From Lachnospiraceae bacterium UBA1755 (GTDB taxonomy: Bacteria > Bacillota > Clostridia > Lachnospirales > Lachnospiraceae), in NCBI GenBank assembly GCA_002314805.1, contig DCHJ01000028.1, positions 960 through 14,659 on the forward strand: DNA of 13,700 nt, read 5' to 3'. A program made the position numbers and the translations under genes. The notes under the pieces were generated by a model, which saw nothing but the letters and a program-made list of their open reading frames with translations, was not told the DNA's origin and ran no database searches. The stretch's first letter is position 1. The number at the start of each line of letters is the position of its first letter. This document shows, piece by piece, positions 12,502-13,700 of this stretch.

Positions 12502-13700
12502 TCACGGCCTTATCTTGCTGCCGCGTCCGTTTCTGTGACCTTCCTTAAGCCTGCCAAGCTGCACATTGCGTCCGCGTACTTTCACTGTATTTGTTTCTCC
12601 GGTAAGCACAGCTCCTGCAAGGCTCTCTCCCTTGCCGAGCTTCATGCCTTTCTCTCCCTTGCTCGTCTTCTTCATCTCTGTGACTTCACTGAGAGGGAAT
12701 CTGAGTACATAATCACTGTCAGATATAAGTACCACATCCAGCGGCATTCCGATGAGGATCACTGCTACAAGCTTATCACCATCGTTGAGCTTTGTCGATG
12801 TCACAGTCCGGTTATTAGTCTCAAATTCAGAGCATGGTACGATCTTTACAAGACTGTCGGCTGTCGCAAAGAGCAGCTTCTGACCTTCCATCTGAGCGGC
12901 AGGATATATGCTCAGCACTTCTTCACTGTCAGAGCTGTATTTGCAGATATTGTCCAGCGGAGTACCCTTGTCCTTGAGCTTTCCTGCCGGGATATCCAGC
13001 ACCTTCACACTGTGCATATTGCCTGCGGATGTGAATACACAGAGCTTGTCTGTATTCAGGACCGGTACAGCATACTTATACTCGGATTCCACGGTCTCCG
13101 CGTTCTTATCATAGGTCGCCTGATCTATGGTCTTGCAGTAGCCGAACCTGTCCATTACAAATACCACTGCCTCTTCCTGCACCGGCGCTTCCTCGACCAC
13201 AGCCGCCTCTGCATCCTCAAGACGGGTACGCCTTGTGACAGCATACTCCTTCTTTATGGCCTCCAGATCCTCTATGAGCACCGCATCCAGGTTTTCCCTG
13301 GATTTAAGAATATTCTTATATTTCCTGATATTGTCTTTGGTCTCCCTGTTGTCTGCAAGGAGTGCATCTATCTCAAGGCCTATGAGCTTGTACAAGCGCA
13401 GATCCAGGATAGCATTGGCCTGCCTCTCTGTAAATGCGAGCTGCTTCATAAGACCGCCTCTTGCCTCATCCCTTGTCTTTGAGGAACGGATTATCCTGAT
13501 GATGGCATCGATCACATCGCATGCCCTGATGAGACCTTCCTCGATCTCTTCCTTCTCAAGTGCCTTCTCAAGGAGGACCTTGTATTTTCTCGTCTGACAC
13601 TCATACTGGAAGTTAAGATAGCTGGCAAGTATGCCCTTAAGATCCAGTGTCTCAGGTCTTCCGTCCGCGATGGCCAGCATGTTGACACCGAAGGTATCCT
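12502..13700 (-). CDS. parC: DNA topoisomerase IV subunit A, C-terminal part (5' end outside window)
   Basis: The frame is open to the window edge (codons for DTFGVN precede the ATG at 13680), so this is a partial gene of about 398 codons. It encodes the end of the type IIA breakage-reunion subunit: TFGVNMLAIADGRPE, the long coiled-coil arm with AFTERQANAILDLRLYKLIGLE, and a C-terminal beta-pinwheel with repeats such as FVMDRFGYCKTID, KLCVFTSAGNMHSVKVLDI and YVLRFPLSEV. The gyrase-specific Q-R-R-G-G-K-G box is not intact; only a degenerate KTSKGEKGMKL is seen. That, the GKLKDKGTPLDNI segment and the tail HRNGRGSKIRP favour topoisomerase IV over gyrase, though a GyrA paralogue cannot be excluded. 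parE would be expected just upstream, beyond the window. Confidence 0.85.
   Translation of the reverse strand, partial: DTFGVNMLAIADGRPETLDLKGILASYLNFQYECQTRKYKVLLEKALEKEEIEEGLIRACDVIDAIIRIIRSSKTRDEARGGLMKQLAFTERQANAILDLRLYKLIGLEIDALLADNRETKDNIRKYKNILKSRENLDAVLIEDLEAIKKEYAVTRRTRLEDAEAAVVEEAPVQEEAVVFVMDRFGYCKTIDQATYDKNAETVESEYKYAVPVLNTDKLCVFTSAGNMHSVKVLDIPAGKLKDKGTPLDNICKYSSDSEEVLSIYPAAQMEGQKLLFATADSLVKIVPCSEFETNNRTVTSTKLNDGDKLVAVILIGMPLDVVLISDSDYVLRFPLSEVTEMKKTSKGEKGMKLGKGESLAGAVLTGETNTVKVRGRNVQLGRLKEGHRNGRGSKIRP

Overview
The window looks like a chromosomal segment of a Clostridia-type Firmicute, most likely a member of the Lachnospiraceae. This rests on mid-range GC, strong AGGAGG-type ribosome binding sites, the secG–smpB–ssrA neighbourhood, a topoisomerase IV subunit A with a clostridial-type C-terminal domain, and a TopB whose TOPRIM motif is of the D-x-G-x-E-G type. 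Nearly every gene is on the minus strand; the exception is a LacI-family regulator. No phage, integrase, transposase, CRISPR or resistance gene is visible.

Layout from left to right. Positions 1-116 hold a 58-bp direct tandem repeat. Positions 158-2358 (minus) encode a hydroxypyruvate-isomerase-like TIM-barrel protein, preceded in transcription order by a DegT/StrS-type PLP aminotransferase. A divergent LacI-family repressor gene (2685-3701, plus) faces them across a 326-bp regulatory region with a good promoter in each direction and three related operator-like motifs; this is probably a small repressor-controlled sugar or aminosugar island. Positions 3702-4060 hold two large hairpins and a three-copy 36-bp repeat that duplicates the tail and stop codon of the next gene. 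Positions 4032-5751 (minus) hold a small three-helix membrane protein, tmRNA (ssrA), its partner smpB, and secG with an intrinsic terminator. Positions 5752-6069 hold a perfect 23-bp-stem terminator and a displaced duplicate of the 3' tail of the next gene. Positions 6070-9979 (minus) hold a left-handed beta-helix (GlmU-like) protein and an unusually long DNA topoisomerase III with several low-complexity insertions. Positions 9980-10490 carry no gene; they hold two tandem copies of a MITE-like element of about 108 bp and an array of seven 17-19-bp repeats. Positions 10491-12260 (minus) encode a GNAT acetyltransferase and aspartate-semialdehyde dehydrogenase. A third, inverted copy of the MITE-like element lies just upstream of asd. 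Positions 12502-13700 (minus) are the C-terminal part of topoisomerase IV subunit A, cut by the window edge.

The genes are mostly core functions: trans-translation (ssrA, smpB), protein export (secG), DNA topology (topB, parC) and aspartate-family amino acid biosynthesis (asd). The least ordinary material is a previously unnamed (as far as I can tell) short dispersed repeat family with three copies here, two independent cases of a gene's coding tail duplicated beyond its stop codon, the expanded TopB C-terminus, and the LacI-controlled aminotransferase/isomerase pair. I did not find convincing evidence of a wholly new multi-gene system.
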